From positions 21,910 through 85,909 of the forward strand of contig NZ_SPQS01000026.1 of the NCBI RefSeq assembly GCF_004570865.1: DNA of 64,000 bases, given 5' to 3'. How positions within the stretch are numbered: the stretch's first letter is position 1; each line of letters opens with the position of its first letter. Positions 18,430 through 26,697 of the stretch are shown piece after piece. The translations under genes were made by a program, and so were the position numbers. Under the pieces are notes generated by a model. The model saw nothing but the letters and a program-made list of their open reading frames with translations. It ran no database searches and was not told the DNA's origin. This DNA is from Bradyrhizobium frederickii. GTDB taxonomy: Bacteria > Pseudomonadota > Alphaproteobacteria > Rhizobiales > Xanthobacteraceae.

Positions 18430-18516
18430 ATGGCCAAGAAAGCGAAGAAGGCAAAGAAGACGACGAAATCAGCTACCAAGAAGGTGGCGAAGAAGACTTC
18501 AAAGAAAAAGAAGTAG
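18430..18516 (+). CDS. 28-residue Lys/Ala-rich basic peptide (histone H1-like)
   Basis: An ATG at 18430 with AGAGGA ahead opens a frame of 28 codons ending at TAG 18514-18516. The peptide starts MAKKAKKAKKTTKSATKK and ends TSKKKK; 16 of 28 residues are lysine and there is no acidic residue. This is the composition of the histone H1-like tails seen in small nucleoid or DNA-binding proteins. It could bind DNA or RNA nonspecifically. It is followed by a clear intrinsic terminator at 18638-18681. The good ribosome binding site and the terminator argue for a real small gene, though a chance frame is not excluded. Confidence 0.6.
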   Translation: MAKKAKKAKKTTKSATKKVAKKTSKKKK

Positions 18517-18637
18517 TCGTATCGGCTACTGATCTATTGCCGCCTCCGGGTCGCAACCCGGATGAAAAGCGAGACCTTCCCAAAGGATATGAAGCGTCCT
18601 TTGCAGCCGTTTGGTATCGCGGCACGCTAAGATAAAG

Positions 18638-18681
18638 CCGGACCTTTGTGCAGGTGGCTGCTGCATAAAGGTCCGGTTTTT
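18638..18681 (+). terminator. Strong intrinsic terminator
   Basis: CCGGACCTTTGTGCAG (18638-18653) pairs with CTGCATAAAGGTCCGG (18661-18676), with one wobble, around a seven-base loop, and is followed at once by TTTTTC. This is a textbook rho-independent terminator for rightward transcription of the small basic peptide gene. The rest of 18517-19009 has no supported gene apart from the repeat at 18715-18802. Confidence 0.85.
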
Positions 18682-18714
18682 CGTTTCTGTCCCGCGAGGG
18701 AATTATCTTCTCGT

Positions 18715-18802
18715 GCGCAAGGGATCGAAGCCGCAAGGCCGAGACGCTGCGCGACTCGGTTCACGAGAGCCCGGTGCGGCGACAGCCGCACGCGCAAAAC
18801 GG
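18715..18802. repeat. Structured intergenic repeat, 3' half copy
   Basis: About 88 bases matching the 3' part of the repeats at 17771-18014 and 28036-28280. They share GGGATCGAAGCCG, GCCGAGACGC, CTCGGTTCACGAGAGC and GCCGCACGCGC. The 5' part is missing. Confidence 0.75.
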
Positions 18803-19009
18803 ACCAAGAAGCAACCACCTGTGCTCGGACGTCTGAAGCATCGGAAAACGGTTCTTCTGTTCGTTTTTGTCCACCCTAGCATCTGGCCGGGCGGAAAATT
18901 CGGCCTTTGAAGGACCACGAGATCCCACGATCCGGAATCCCAGTCGTGTGTTAGCGATGGGGAACGTCTGCGGGACTAAACGATTCGTCTCAGCATGGGA
19001 GAACCTTCA

Positions 19010-19288
19010 ATGCTGATGACCAAGCAGAGACGGCCAGCGTTCCGCACCCTGCGCGGTTGGGCGATCAACGTGCTGAACGAAGCCGGCGCCATCCGCGAGT
19101 GCGAGGAGCACGGTTGGATGCAAGACCGTGCCGATCCGCATGCACGAGAGCGGGCCTTCGACATCGCCCGTCGAGATCCGCCAGCAGACGTATCCCGTCA
19201 GGCAGTGGAGGCCGCGATTCGCGACGCGCTGGACTCGATTGGTGATACCTGCCCAGAATGCCCTCCTGACGAGGAGGACCGGCTCTAG
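19010..19288 (+). CDS. Hypothetical protein, 92 residues
   Basis: The ATG at 19010 is preceded by GGGAGA at a good distance. The product is a small soluble protein with TLRGWAINVLNEAGAIRECEEHGWMQDRADPHARERA, a helical middle and an acidic Cys-containing end (CPECPPDEED). I recognise no named family. The CxxC near the C-terminus could bind a metal alone or with the earlier Cys. It lies just ahead of the repair genes and is transcribed toward the convergent DUF3606 gene. Confidence 0.65.
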   Translation: MLMTKQRRPAFRTLRGWAINVLNEAGAIRECEEHGWMQDRADPHARERAFDIARRDPPADVSRQAVEAAIRDALDSIGDTCPECPPDEEDRL

Positions 19289-19313
19289 GCCCCGACGCCG
19301 ACCCTACTCCGCC

Positions 19314-19502
19314 TCAGCGGCGCAGCCGTTTCTCCACGCGCTTGCGCGCGTTGCCGACCTTTTTGACGGCCTTCTTCACCGCTGGCGCCGACCTTCCGGT
19401 TTTCTTTGCCTCGTACTGCACTTCGTAGTCCTGCCCGCCTGCCACCCGCGCCCGGTCCTGCCTTCGTCCGCGCGCCGTTTTGCTCTTTTTTGCTCCCGCC
19501 AT
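19314..19502 (-). CDS. Small DUF3606-like basic protein
   Basis: A 62-residue basic protein. The core DYEVQYEAKKTGRSAPAVKKAVKKVGNARKRVEKRL resembles the DUF3606 family of small proteins, in which an alternating pattern ends in KKVGNS or a similar turn. The function of the family is unknown. The ATG at 19502 is preceded by AGGAGG and is preferred to the ATG at 19523. It converges with the 92-residue gene. Confidence 0.65.
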   Translation of the reverse strand: MAGAKKSKTARGRRQDRARVAGGQDYEVQYEAKKTGRSAPAVKKAVKKVGNARKRVEKRLRR

Positions 19503-19746
19503 GGGTGCCTCCTGTTGTGACATCGAAGCAACGCGACAGGGATTCGCAGGTTCCGGAACGATTCGAACTGTGCCAATTTGAATCGTCTGTAGCGTGGAGT
19601 TCTTCAGTGGCGTTTCAGCGTAAAAAGCAGGCGGTTATCGGCGTCAACGCGCCTTTCCCCGGCTTCATCGAACCGGCCCTGGCCACCTCGAGCGATAAGG
19701 TGCCGTCCCTGCATTACGCCACACGCACTGAAGGATTGGCCCTTGA

Positions 19747-20694
19747 ATGAGCCGGACGTCGACCCTGCCCAAGCGCTTACAGCCAATGCTCGCTACGCTC
19801 ACCGACGCGCCGTTCGACGACCCCGACTGGGTTTTCGAGGATAAGTACGATGGCTTCCGGATGATCGCGGAAGTCCGGCGGGGCAAGGTTTCGCTCTACA
19901 GCCGCAACGGCAAGATCATCAGCCGCAGCTATATCGAGGTCGCCAAAGCGCTGGAGGGCGTGAAGGGCGACGCCGTGATCGATGGCGAACTCGTTGCGAT
20001 CGGAAAGGACGGCGTCTCGCATTTCCAGCTACTTCAGAACGCATTGCGGCATGAAGCGAAGCTCCTGTATTGCGCGTTCGATCTCATGTTTCAGAACACA
20101 GTTGACTTGCGCAAACAGCCTCTTCTCGAGCGCAAGGAACGGCTGAAAGCGATCTTGCCGCGTCACCGGCTGATTACCTTCAGCCGTCACCGCAAAGCGA
20201 GCGGCACAAAATTCTTCGCCGAGGCCGAGCGGAAGGGTTTGGAAGGCGTCATGGCGAAGCGCGCCGACAGCGCGTATGCGTCCGGAAGCCGGACGGCGGA
20301 TTGGCTGAAGATCAAGACAGCAAAGCGGCAGGAAGTGGTGATCGCGGGCTTCACGGCGCCGAGGCGTACAAGACCATACTTCGGCGCCCTGGTCCTCGCC
20401 GTACGGGAAGACGACACATGGCGCTATATCGGACATGTTGGCACTGGCTTCAGCCACAAGGTCCTGGAAGACCTCCACACCAAACTCATGAAGCTGACGA
20501 CCCCGAAATCGCCCTTCCCTGCCAAAGTGAAGGACGAGGCTGCCACGACCTGGGTCAAGCCCTCGTTGGTTGCCGAGGTCAAATTTGCGGAGTGGACGAG
20601 TAAGGGCGAACTGCGCCAGCCCGTCTACCTCGGGCTCAGGTCCGACAAGCGGGCGAAGGACGTCGTGCGAGAGCGAGAACGTCCGCGCAAGTAG
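19747..20694 (+). CDS. ATP-dependent DNA ligase (LigD/LigC ligase-domain type)
   Basis: A 315-residue stand-alone ATP-dependent DNA ligase. The adenylation motif is EDKYDGFRM (nucleophilic Lys near residue 34). Further motifs are DGELVAI, YCAFDLMF, LEGVMAKR and DWLKIKT; the C-terminal OB-fold follows with GALVLAVREDDTWRYIGHVGTGF. It lacks the polymerase and phosphoesterase domains of full LigD. With the Ku gene about 1.3 kb away it would seal double-strand breaks by non-homologous end joining. Rhizobia commonly carry extra LigD/LigC-type ligases beside extra ku genes, often on accessory DNA, as here. The gene seems intact. Confidence 0.9.
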   Translation: MSRTSTLPKRLQPMLATLTDAPFDDPDWVFEDKYDGFRMIAEVRRGKVSLYSRNGKIISRSYIEVAKALEGVKGDAVIDGELVAIGKDGVSHFQLLQNALRHEAKLLYCAFDLMFQNTVDLRKQPLLERKERLKAILPRHRLITFSRHRKASGTKFFAEAERKGLEGVMAKRADSAYASGSRTADWLKIKTAKRQEVVIAGFTAPRRTRPYFGALVLAVREDDTWRYIGHVGTGFSHKVLEDLHTKLMKLTTPKSPFPAKVKDEAATTWVKPSLVAEVKFAEWTSKGELRQPVYLGLRSDKRAKDVVRERERPRK

Positions 20695-20748
20695 TGCTTC
20701 CCTTCGGCGAAAGCCGGCAAAAAGGTTTGACGCACCCTCCGCCGACAC

Positions 20749-21213
20749 TCACTCGCCTCCAAGGTCGTGGATTTCCGGTCGCATGCCGTCAGGCGTGAGT
20801 TCGAGCGTCGCAAACGTGATCGGCAGCTGGAAACGGCGAGGTCCCGCGCTGCCGGGATTCAGGTAGAGAATGCCACCGACCGTGTCGATCTTCGGCACGT
20901 GGGAATGCCCGGAGACGATGACGTCGATGCCGGCGCCGGGATCGACCTTCAGCGTCTTCAGGTCGTGCAGAACGTAGATCGACTTGTCCGCCAGACGTAC
21001 GAGTTTCGTGTCGGGGTAGTCGCGAGCCCACTCGCCACTGTCCACGTTTCCACGAATGGCGGTGACAGGGGCGATCCGGCGAAGTGCGTCAACGATCTCG
21101 GGGCGCCCGATGTCGCCGGCATGGATGATATGATCGACGTCCGCCAGGCCTCGTTCCGCCTCGGGCCTCAACAGGCCGTGCGTGTCCGAAATGATTCCAA
21201 TCCTGAAGATCAT
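20749..21213 (-). CDS. YfcE/MJ0936-type metallophosphoesterase
   Basis: A 154-residue calcineurin-like phosphoesterase. The metal-binding motifs are complete: GIISDTHG (D-x-H), HAGDIG, AIRGNVD (GNxD), VSGHSH (GHxH). The family cleaves phosphodiester bonds in small molecules; the natural substrate here is unknown. It overlaps the stop codon of the Nudix gene by four bases (21210-21213) and is translated after it, so the two are a unit. Both could be cleaning enzymes that accompany the Ku/ligase repair cargo, an inference from position only. Confidence 0.9.
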   Translation of the reverse strand: MIFRIGIISDTHGLLRPEAERGLADVDHIIHAGDIGRPEIVDALRRIAPVTAIRGNVDSGEWARDYPDTKLVRLADKSIYVLHDLKTLKVDPGAGIDVIVSGHSHVPKIDTVGGILYLNPGSAGPRRFQLPITFATLELTPDGMRPEIHDLGGE

Positions 21214-21713
21214 TTCCCGGCGCTCTCAACGGCGATCGCCAAAAGACGATCGAGAAGCTCTACCTGCCCGGACAGCATCTTCTTCCGCGCAAACTCGATA
21301 TCGAACCATTCCGCGCGGTCGACTTCGGGAAAGCTCTGCCGTCGACCGCTTCGTGGCGGCCATTCGATATCGAAGGTATTGCTGGTTAGCGCAGCTGGGT
21401 CAAAATGGCCCTCGCCGGCGAATGCGATGACGCGCTTCCCACCGTGCTGTCGGATCTCCCCCAGCGGCTGGAGCGGACCAATCGAAGCACTCGGACCGAG
21501 TTCTTCGGCAAACTCGCGCCGCGCGACCTGCTCCGGAGCATCCGCGGCGTCGATTTCGCCCTTAGGAATGGACCAGGCGCCATCATCCTTATTGCGCCAG
21601 AACGGACCGCCGGGATGAACGAGCAGTACCTCGAGCCCCCGCGCTCCCTTGCGGTATGCGAGAATGCCCGCGCTCAAGGTCGATCTCCTGGAAGTCTTGT
21701 TCACCGCAGCCAT
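21210..21713 (-). CDS. Nudix hydrolase
   Basis: A 167-residue protein with the Nudix box GEIDAADAPEQVARREFAEE followed by LG, matching G-x5-E-x7-REUxEExG. The start TLSAGILAYRKGARGLEVLLVHPGGPFW and GAWSIPKGE are typical of Nudix proteins that hydrolyse diadenosine polyphosphates or similar nucleotides. It overlaps the downstream phosphoesterase gene by four bases. It belongs to the cluster of repair and nucleotide-cleaning genes around Ku and ligase. Exact substrate specificity cannot be read from sequence. Confidence 0.9.
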   Translation of the reverse strand: MAAVNKTSRRSTLSAGILAYRKGARGLEVLLVHPGGPFWRNKDDGAWSIPKGEIDAADAPEQVARREFAEELGPSASIGPLQPLGEIRQHGGKRVIAFAGEGHFDPAALTSNTFDIEWPPRSGRRQSFPEVDRAEWFDIEFARKKMLSGQVELLDRLLAIAVESAGK

Positions 21714-21720
21714 ATCGCCC

Positions 21721-21966
21721 CTACTTTGCAGAGCAGTCGAATGCCGGCGAGCCGTCCTGCCATACTGGACCGCGCTCGCTGCTTAGCCTCGTCCACGGCC
21801 CTATGCAGCGCGGCTTCGGCCTCGCGGTCGGCCGCCTTGCTGGCGCGCGCACCGACCCGCCGGGCCGCCACTAGACGGCCGACAATACGATCTCGGGTGA
21901 CCTCGTTGAGATGGGATTAGCCATTCGCCAAAGCCTGCCGCGGACAACGAAGTAGTGGCCGTCCAT
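21721..21966 (-). pseudogene. Frameshifted small gene between Nudix and Ku genes
   Basis: The start MDGHYFVVRGRLWRMANP (ATG at 21966) and the end ERGPVWQDGSPAFD are in one frame, but the middle of the expected protein, VGRLVAARRVGARASKAADREAEAALHRAVDEAKQ, is in another. The whole resembles a small rhizobial protein of the pattern RYFVVRGRLWR..NP, helical middle, GPVWW-DG-PDYNR. Two compensating frame changes, near 21910 and near 21770, are needed. In the start frame a TAG stops translation after about 31 residues. The function of the family is unknown to me. Confidence 0.6.
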
Positions 21967-21989
21967 CGTCACCGGATACTTCACGACGC

Positions 21990-22922
21990 CTAAGCCGACT
22001 TCCGCTGCGGCTTGGCCGCCGGCTTCTTCGCCGCGGTCTCCTTCGCAGGCTTCTTGCCGGTGATCGGCATCAGCATTTCCTTCTGCCCGGCCGCCGCCTT
22101 GCGCGGCTTTTTTCCTGATTTCTTGGGTGCCGCTGGAGCTGCCGCGCCCTCTCTTCCGATGCTCTTGCGCAGCGCGTCCATCAGGTCCACGACGTTCTCA
22201 CCTCGAGGACGCGCTTTCGCGGCGATGGGCTTGCCCGCGCGCTTCTGATTGATGAGATCGATAAGGGCGGTTTCGTACTGGTCTTCGAACTTGTCCGGCT
22301 CGAAATGACCCGCCTTCTGATTGACGATGTGCTTGGCGAGATCAAGCATGTCCTTGGTGACTTTTACATCCTGGATATCGTCGAAATACTCATCCGCAGA
22401 ACGGACTTCGTAGGGATAGCGCAGCAATGTCCCCATCAGCCCCTTGTCCAGCGGCTCCAGCGCGATGATGTGCTCGCGATTGGTCAGCACCACGCGACCG
22501 ATCGCGACCTTGTTCATTTCGCGGATGGTTTCGCGGATAACGGCGAAGGCGTCGTGCCCGACTTTGCCATCTGGAGTCAGGTAGTAAGGGCGGATCAGGT
22601 AGCGTGGATCAATCTCGCTGCGGTCGACGAACTCGTCGATCTCGATCGTTCGCGTCGATTCCAGCGCGACGTTCTCGAGCTCCTCCTTCGTCACCTCAAT
22701 GAATGTGTCGGTGTCGACCTTGTAGCCCTTGACGATGTCTTCGTTGTCGACCTCCTCACCGGTATGAGCGTCCACCTTGGCGTACTTGATGCGGCGGCCG
22801 GTCTTTCGGTTGAGCTGGTTGAACGAGACTTTTTCGGATTCCGACGTGGCCGGATAGAGCGCTACCGGACAGGTGACGAGGGAAAGACGCAGGAAGCCTT
22901 TCCAGTTAGCGCGGGGGGCCAT
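21990..22922 (-). CDS. ku: Ku protein for non-homologous end joining
   Basis: A 310-residue bacterial Ku homodimer subunit. It opens with the conserved MAPRANWKGFLRLSLVTCPVALYPA and contains NQLNRKTGRRIKYAKVDAHTGEEV, EIDEFVDRSEIDPRYLIRPYYLTPDGKVG and the KFEDQYETALIDLI block. The C-terminal tail is Lys/Ala/Pro-rich (KKSGKKPRKAAAG), as usual in rhizobial Ku, and probably helps DNA binding and ligase recruitment. The start at 22922 fits the family and has GGAG upstream; the ATG at 22937 lacks a site. It would hold broken ends for the ligase encoded at 19747. Confidence 0.93.
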   Translation of the reverse strand: MAPRANWKGFLRLSLVTCPVALYPATSESEKVSFNQLNRKTGRRIKYAKVDAHTGEEVDNEDIVKGYKVDTDTFIEVTKEELENVALESTRTIEIDEFVDRSEIDPRYLIRPYYLTPDGKVGHDAFAVIRETIREMNKVAIGRVVLTNREHIIALEPLDKGLMGTLLRYPYEVRSADEYFDDIQDVKVTKDMLDLAKHIVNQKAGHFEPDKFEDQYETALIDLINQKRAGKPIAAKARPRGENVVDLMDALRKSIGREGAAAPAAPKKSGKKPRKAAAGQKEMLMPITGKKPAKETAAKKPAAKPQRKSA

Positions 22923-23064
22923 GCGGGGGAACTCCATACTGGTGCCGGATTCAAGACGAACGGGCCGGCTTGGTTCCGACACCGCCAGCCGTCTGGCAGG
23001 AGGATTTTTCTCACCGCCGGTCTACCTGGACTCGACATTTGTTCTTGTTATGTTCTAATTGCGT

Positions 23065-23460
23065 ATGACCGACCGACCCGCGAGCTGGCGCATGCCGACC
23101 CCAAAGCAGATGGAAAAATTGGCCACTGAAGCCGACCGTAGACGAGCGCCGTCCGCTGCGGGTCCGGATGCCCCCCTCCCGGCCGAATATTGGGAATCGG
23201 TCCTGAAAGATCCTCGCGCCGGCGCGACCGTGGCCCAGGCCCGGCAGCGACGCCTTTCGGAAATTAGGGCCCACGTCCTGCGCGTCTCCTGCCGCCGCTG
23301 CGACCGGACCGTGGAAATCCAGACCGCCGATGCCGTCCGCTTGTATGGCGCCAACGCAGTCTGGAAGGACGTGGCGCAGCGCTTGCTCGACAACACCTGC
23401 CAACAGCGCACCGGCAGGCATGAAGAAGACGGGTGTTGGCCAGCGTTCGAGTCGCCGTAG
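23065..23460 (+). CDS. Hypothetical protein with a Cys-rich C-terminal half
   Basis: A 131-residue protein transcribed away from ku. The N-terminal third is Pro/Ala-rich. The second half, VSCRRCDRTVEIQTADAVRL, then GANAVWKDVAQRLL, NTCQQRTGRHEEDGCWPAFES, has four Cys and one His spaced like a small zinc-binding domain. The same pattern is familiar from rhizobial hypothetical proteins. The function is unknown. The ATG at 23065 is preferred to the TTG at 23059. Confidence 0.7.
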   Translation: MTDRPASWRMPTPKQMEKLATEADRRRAPSAAGPDAPLPAEYWESVLKDPRAGATVAQARQRRLSEIRAHVLRVSCRRCDRTVEIQTADAVRLYGANAVWKDVAQRLLDNTCQQRTGRHEEDGCWPAFESP

Positions 23461-23506
23461 TCGCTCTGAATTTGCCGATCCGACCTCTTTGCGCCCGGAA
23501 ATCCGG

Positions 23507-23956
23507 ATGGCCCCGAAGTATCACCCTACGCCCCTGTCGGGTGGCGATCGCAAAGCTCTGGCAAAGGAGCTCGGCAAGGCACGCGCGATGGCCAACATGC
23601 TTGCTGCCCAATCGGCGCAGATGCGGGCTAAGGGCGAGGCCATGATTCAGCAAGCAGACAGGTTGCTTTGCGAAAGCTGGAACGAGCGCATGTGGAGCGA
23701 CGGCGAACCGATCGATCCGTCGCCCACCATTGACCAGGCCGTGAACGGAGGCTTCCCTTGGCTCGAGATCAGGTGCACGCGCTGCAAGACGCCGAGCGAC
23801 GTCGACCTCGCGGCGATGAAGCACCCGCCAACCACCTTCGTGCACGATCTCGCCAGCCGGCTGCGTTGCCGCAAATGCGCCAAGGCGGGCCGGCGTCCAT
23901 CGGCGACTCTGCTACAGTTGGCTTGGCAGCCTCGCCACCCTCGAACCGAAACCTGA
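23507..23956 (+). CDS. Hypothetical zinc-ribbon-like protein
   Basis: A 149-residue protein. A helical N-terminal half (DRKALAKELGKARAMANMLAAQ, AKGEAMIQQADRLL) is followed by two CxxC pairs, IRCTRCKTPSDVDLAAM and LRCRKCAKAGRRP, which would form a zinc ribbon. The end is TLLQLAWQPRHP. Proteins of this type occur near SRAP genes in rhizobia. Their function is not known. The start is uncertain: an ATG at 23420 in the same frame would add 29 residues but overlaps the previous gene. Confidence 0.65.
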   Translation: MAPKYHPTPLSGGDRKALAKELGKARAMANMLAAQSAQMRAKGEAMIQQADRLLCESWNERMWSDGEPIDPSPTIDQAVNGGFPWLEIRCTRCKTPSDVDLAAMKHPPTTFVHDLASRLRCRKCAKAGRRPSATLLQLAWQPRHPRTET

Positions 23957-23959
23957 TTG

Positions 23960-24685
23960 ATGTGTAATCTCTATTCGATCACGACAAACCAAGCTGCTAT
24001 TAGTGCGCTGTTTCGCGTCGTAAACCGATACGACGGCAATCTGGCGTCGATGCCCGGCGTGTTTCCAGACTACAAGGCACCGATCGTGCGCAACGGGGCC
24101 GAAGGCCGCGAGCTCGCCACGGCGCGATGGGGGATGCCGTCGTCATCAAAGGCGTTAATGGATGCCACCAAGAAACGAGCGCAAAAGCTGCAGGCCAAGG
24201 GCAAGACCGTCGACTTCAAGGAACTGCTGCGGATGGAGCCGGACGGCGGCACGACCAACATCCGCAACGTGGAAAGTAAGCACTGGGCCCGCTGGCTCGG
24301 CGTCGAAAATCGCTGCGTGGTGCCATTCAACTCGTTCAGCGAATTCAACAAGGCCGAAGGTGGCGACATCTGGTTCGCCCTCGACGAGTCCCGGCCCCTC
24401 GCCTGTTTCGCCGGGATCTGGACCAACTGGACCTCCGTTCGGAAGGTCAGGGAAGGCGAGACAACCAACGACCTCTACGCGTTCCTCACGACGGAGCCGA
24501 ACGCCGAGGTCGGCGCCATCCACTCCAAGGCGATGCCCGTGATCCTGACAACGCCGGACGACGTCGAGACCTGGATGACCGCGGGTAGCGATGAGGCACT
24601 AAAGCTGCAACGCCCGCTTCCGGATGGGTCGCTTCGGATCGTCGCCCGAGGTGTCAAGGAAGACCCGGCGGAACCGGCGACGTGA
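23960..24685 (+). CDS. SOS response-associated SRAP/HMCES-type peptidase (YedK-like)
   Basis: A 241-residue SRAP-domain protein. The mature N-terminus begins MCNLYSITTN, placing the conserved Cys at position 2 after Met removal, where it forms the thiazolidine crosslink to abasic sites in single-stranded DNA. Further conserved blocks are ARWGMPS, TNIRNVESKHWARWL, NRCVVPFNSFSEFN (the Glu region) and IHSKAMPVIL (the conserved His). It shields abasic sites during replication. It begins three bases after the previous gene and so is cotranscribed with the zinc-ribbon protein. This adds to the DNA-repair cargo of the island. Confidence 0.9.
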   Translation: MCNLYSITTNQAAISALFRVVNRYDGNLASMPGVFPDYKAPIVRNGAEGRELATARWGMPSSSKALMDATKKRAQKLQAKGKTVDFKELLRMEPDGGTTNIRNVESKHWARWLGVENRCVVPFNSFSEFNKAEGGDIWFALDESRPLACFAGIWTNWTSVRKVREGETTNDLYAFLTTEPNAEVGAIHSKAMPVILTTPDDVETWMTAGSDEALKLQRPLPDGSLRIVARGVKEDPAEPAT

Positions 24686-25109
24686 CGGAGGAAGACGACA
24701 TGGATGCAGGGTGCACTTCACCCCTGCACCCATGCGCATCGAGGAGACCGGGGTAGCAAGTGCCAGGGGGAACCGAGCGGAGGAAGACCCGCCCGACAGG
24801 GCCGGCGCCCTACTCTGGGCGGGGCACCAGGGGGCACCCCCTGAGATCTTGACAGTGAGTATGTCGGATGGCGCCAACTGAAGCCGCCAGAAGGCAGCAA
24901 TTTCCGAATGCTTCCGACGGCGGCCGAAGCGCCACTCCAAAGTTCCTGTTAACCCTTGCTTGAACAGACACGCTGACGGTGCCGTGCGTAGGGGTGTTAC
25001 CCCCAGCGCAAGCGGCCGTTGCTCTTGTATCTTTCCGCAACCGCGAGTTAACCTAGGAGTCTTTTCAGAACCTATTTTCGGTCACATCAATTCAGGGCAC
25101 GGTCCGCGC
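24686..25109. other. Gap of 424 bases without a supported gene
   Basis: No frame here is convincing. The stretch has several short inverted pairs, including GGGGTGTTACCCC at about 24991-25003. It probably contains the promoter of the amidohydrolase gene, but I cannot place -35 and -10 elements with confidence. Confidence 0.4.
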
Positions 25110-26597
25110 ATGAGAACTTTTTTAAGAATCGCTGGATGGAGCACCGCTCTGGTCGCATTGGCACTTTCGCCACTCACAACAGCCAAGGCCGCCGACGATT
25201 GGACAATCAGCGGGATGGTGCTTAGCCCCAACGGCATCATCTCCGATGGCGCAATTTCCATCTCCAAGCAAATAATCACCGCCGTTGGCCCGATTGCCTC
25301 GGTCCCGTCGTCTTCCTCGGCGATCAAAGTCCCCGGCATCATCCTCCCGGGCTTCATCGATCTGCACGACCATCTGACATGGAATGCGTTGCCGCGGTGG
25401 ATCCCGGCGAGGAAGTTCAACAACAGATACGAATGGCAGGATACGGCCGAATACGACAGGGCCTTGGTGGCCCCACACAACGTAGTGCTTGCTGATACAG
25501 CCTGCGAAACCGAGATCTATGCCGAAATCAAGGCGCTTGCGGGCGGCGCGACATCAGTCCTTGGTGGATTGCTGGCGGACGACAAGCATCCAGACAACGC
25601 AAAGTGCGTGGCCGGCCTTGTCCGTAATCTGGATACGGCTTCGAACATGCCATTCACCAAGCCGCCTTCCGATCCGAAAGACACGATCTGCCCGACCGAT
25701 CTAGCGATCGACCGCACTTTACTTGATGTGGTGGAGAATGATGTCTTCCCGCTGGAATTGACGCATGGCCGGATGGACTTCCTTCTATGCGAGCTCAAGG
25801 CTGGGACTCTGCGCGGCATGGTCGTCCACCTTTCAGAAGGCGCACCGACTGATTCCGCGGCTCATCGCGAATACACCATGCTGAGCAAGGAAATCCTGCG
25901 GCAGAAGGACCTGAAGACCGGCATCGAGTCCGCCATCGAGCGAGAAGGTCTCATCCTCATACATGGCACAGCGCTGCGAGACCAAGATTTCAAAGGCATG
26001 AAGGAAAGTAAGGTTGGGCTAGTGTGGTCTCCACGCAGCAACGATGAACTATACGGCTCGACGGTTAACCTCGCAGCCGCCCATCTAGCGGGCATCGACA
26101 TGGCAATCGCTCCGGATTGGAGTCCGTCTGGCAGCGCCGGGATGCTCCAAGAGATGGGCTACGCCGCGCGGCACTACGGCGTGAAGTCGGACGACCTTAT
26201 CAAGATGGCCACGTCAACACCGGCGAAGATGGCGCGCATCTCAGACCATGTCGGAAGCCTTGCTCCGAACAAGTTCGCAGATTTTGTCGTCGTCAACGTT
26301 GCCGTCGATCCGACAAAGCCAACTGCTCTCGACCCTGTTGTTAAGGCCACTCCTGCCGACATTGCATTGGTCGTGGTTGGCGGCCAGCCAATCTACGGCG
26401 ATCTTGCGCTGTTGACCCAGCTGCTACCAACTGGAACGGCGGTTGATCAAATGACCGTCTGTGGTGCAACGAAGGCCATCTATCTCGGCCAAAGCGAAGC
26501 AGGCGTGCGCGGCTGGAGCGTGGCAGACATCAAGAAGGCGCTAAATGCGGCTCTTGCGAAAGGAAGCTCTAGCCTGCCTGACATTGAGTGCGACTGA
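25110..26597 (+). CDS. Exported metal-dependent amidohydrolase
   Basis: A 495-residue protein with a signal peptide (STALVALALSPLTTAKAA then DD), so it is exported or periplasmic. The amidohydrolase/imidazolonepropionase-like fold is shown by GFIDLHDHLTWN (HxH metal ligands), VVHLSEGAP, LILIHGTAL and IDMAIAPDWSPSG (the catalytic Asp), and by the C-terminal beta-sandwich piece VGSLAPNKFADFVVVNVAVDP. The substrate is unknown; many such proteins hydrolyse cyclic amides or dipeptides. Base composition is less GC-rich than the neighbours, consistent with separate acquisition. It is followed by a Kelch-type exported protein in the same direction, 100 bases away. Confidence 0.85.
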   Translation: MRTFLRIAGWSTALVALALSPLTTAKAADDWTISGMVLSPNGIISDGAISISKQIITAVGPIASVPSSSSAIKVPGIILPGFIDLHDHLTWNALPRWIPARKFNNRYEWQDTAEYDRALVAPHNVVLADTACETEIYAEIKALAGGATSVLGGLLADDKHPDNAKCVAGLVRNLDTASNMPFTKPPSDPKDTICPTDLAIDRTLLDVVENDVFPLELTHGRMDFLLCELKAGTLRGMVVHLSEGAPTDSAAHREYTMLSKEILRQKDLKTGIESAIEREGLILIHGTALRDQDFKGMKESKVGLVWSPRSNDELYGSTVNLAAAHLAGIDMAIAPDWSPSGSAGMLQEMGYAARHYGVKSDDLIKMATSTPAKMARISDHVGSLAPNKFADFVVVNVAVDPTKPTALDPVVKATPADIALVVVGGQPIYGDLALLTQLLPTGTAVDQMTVCGATKAIYLGQSEAGVRGWSVADIKKALNAALAKGSSSLPDIECD

Positions 26598-26697
26598 TCA
26601 TCGTCGTGGTTCTTCACTAGAAGTCATGGCAGCATCGGTTGGTTCTTTCAACGGTGCTTACAAGCAAGCGCTCAACTGATCTGTCGGAGGCAGGCTC

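Noticed and set aside
22305..23129. A 274-codon plus-strand frame opposite ku
   Set aside because: Antisense shadow; no recognised domain and no ribosome site.
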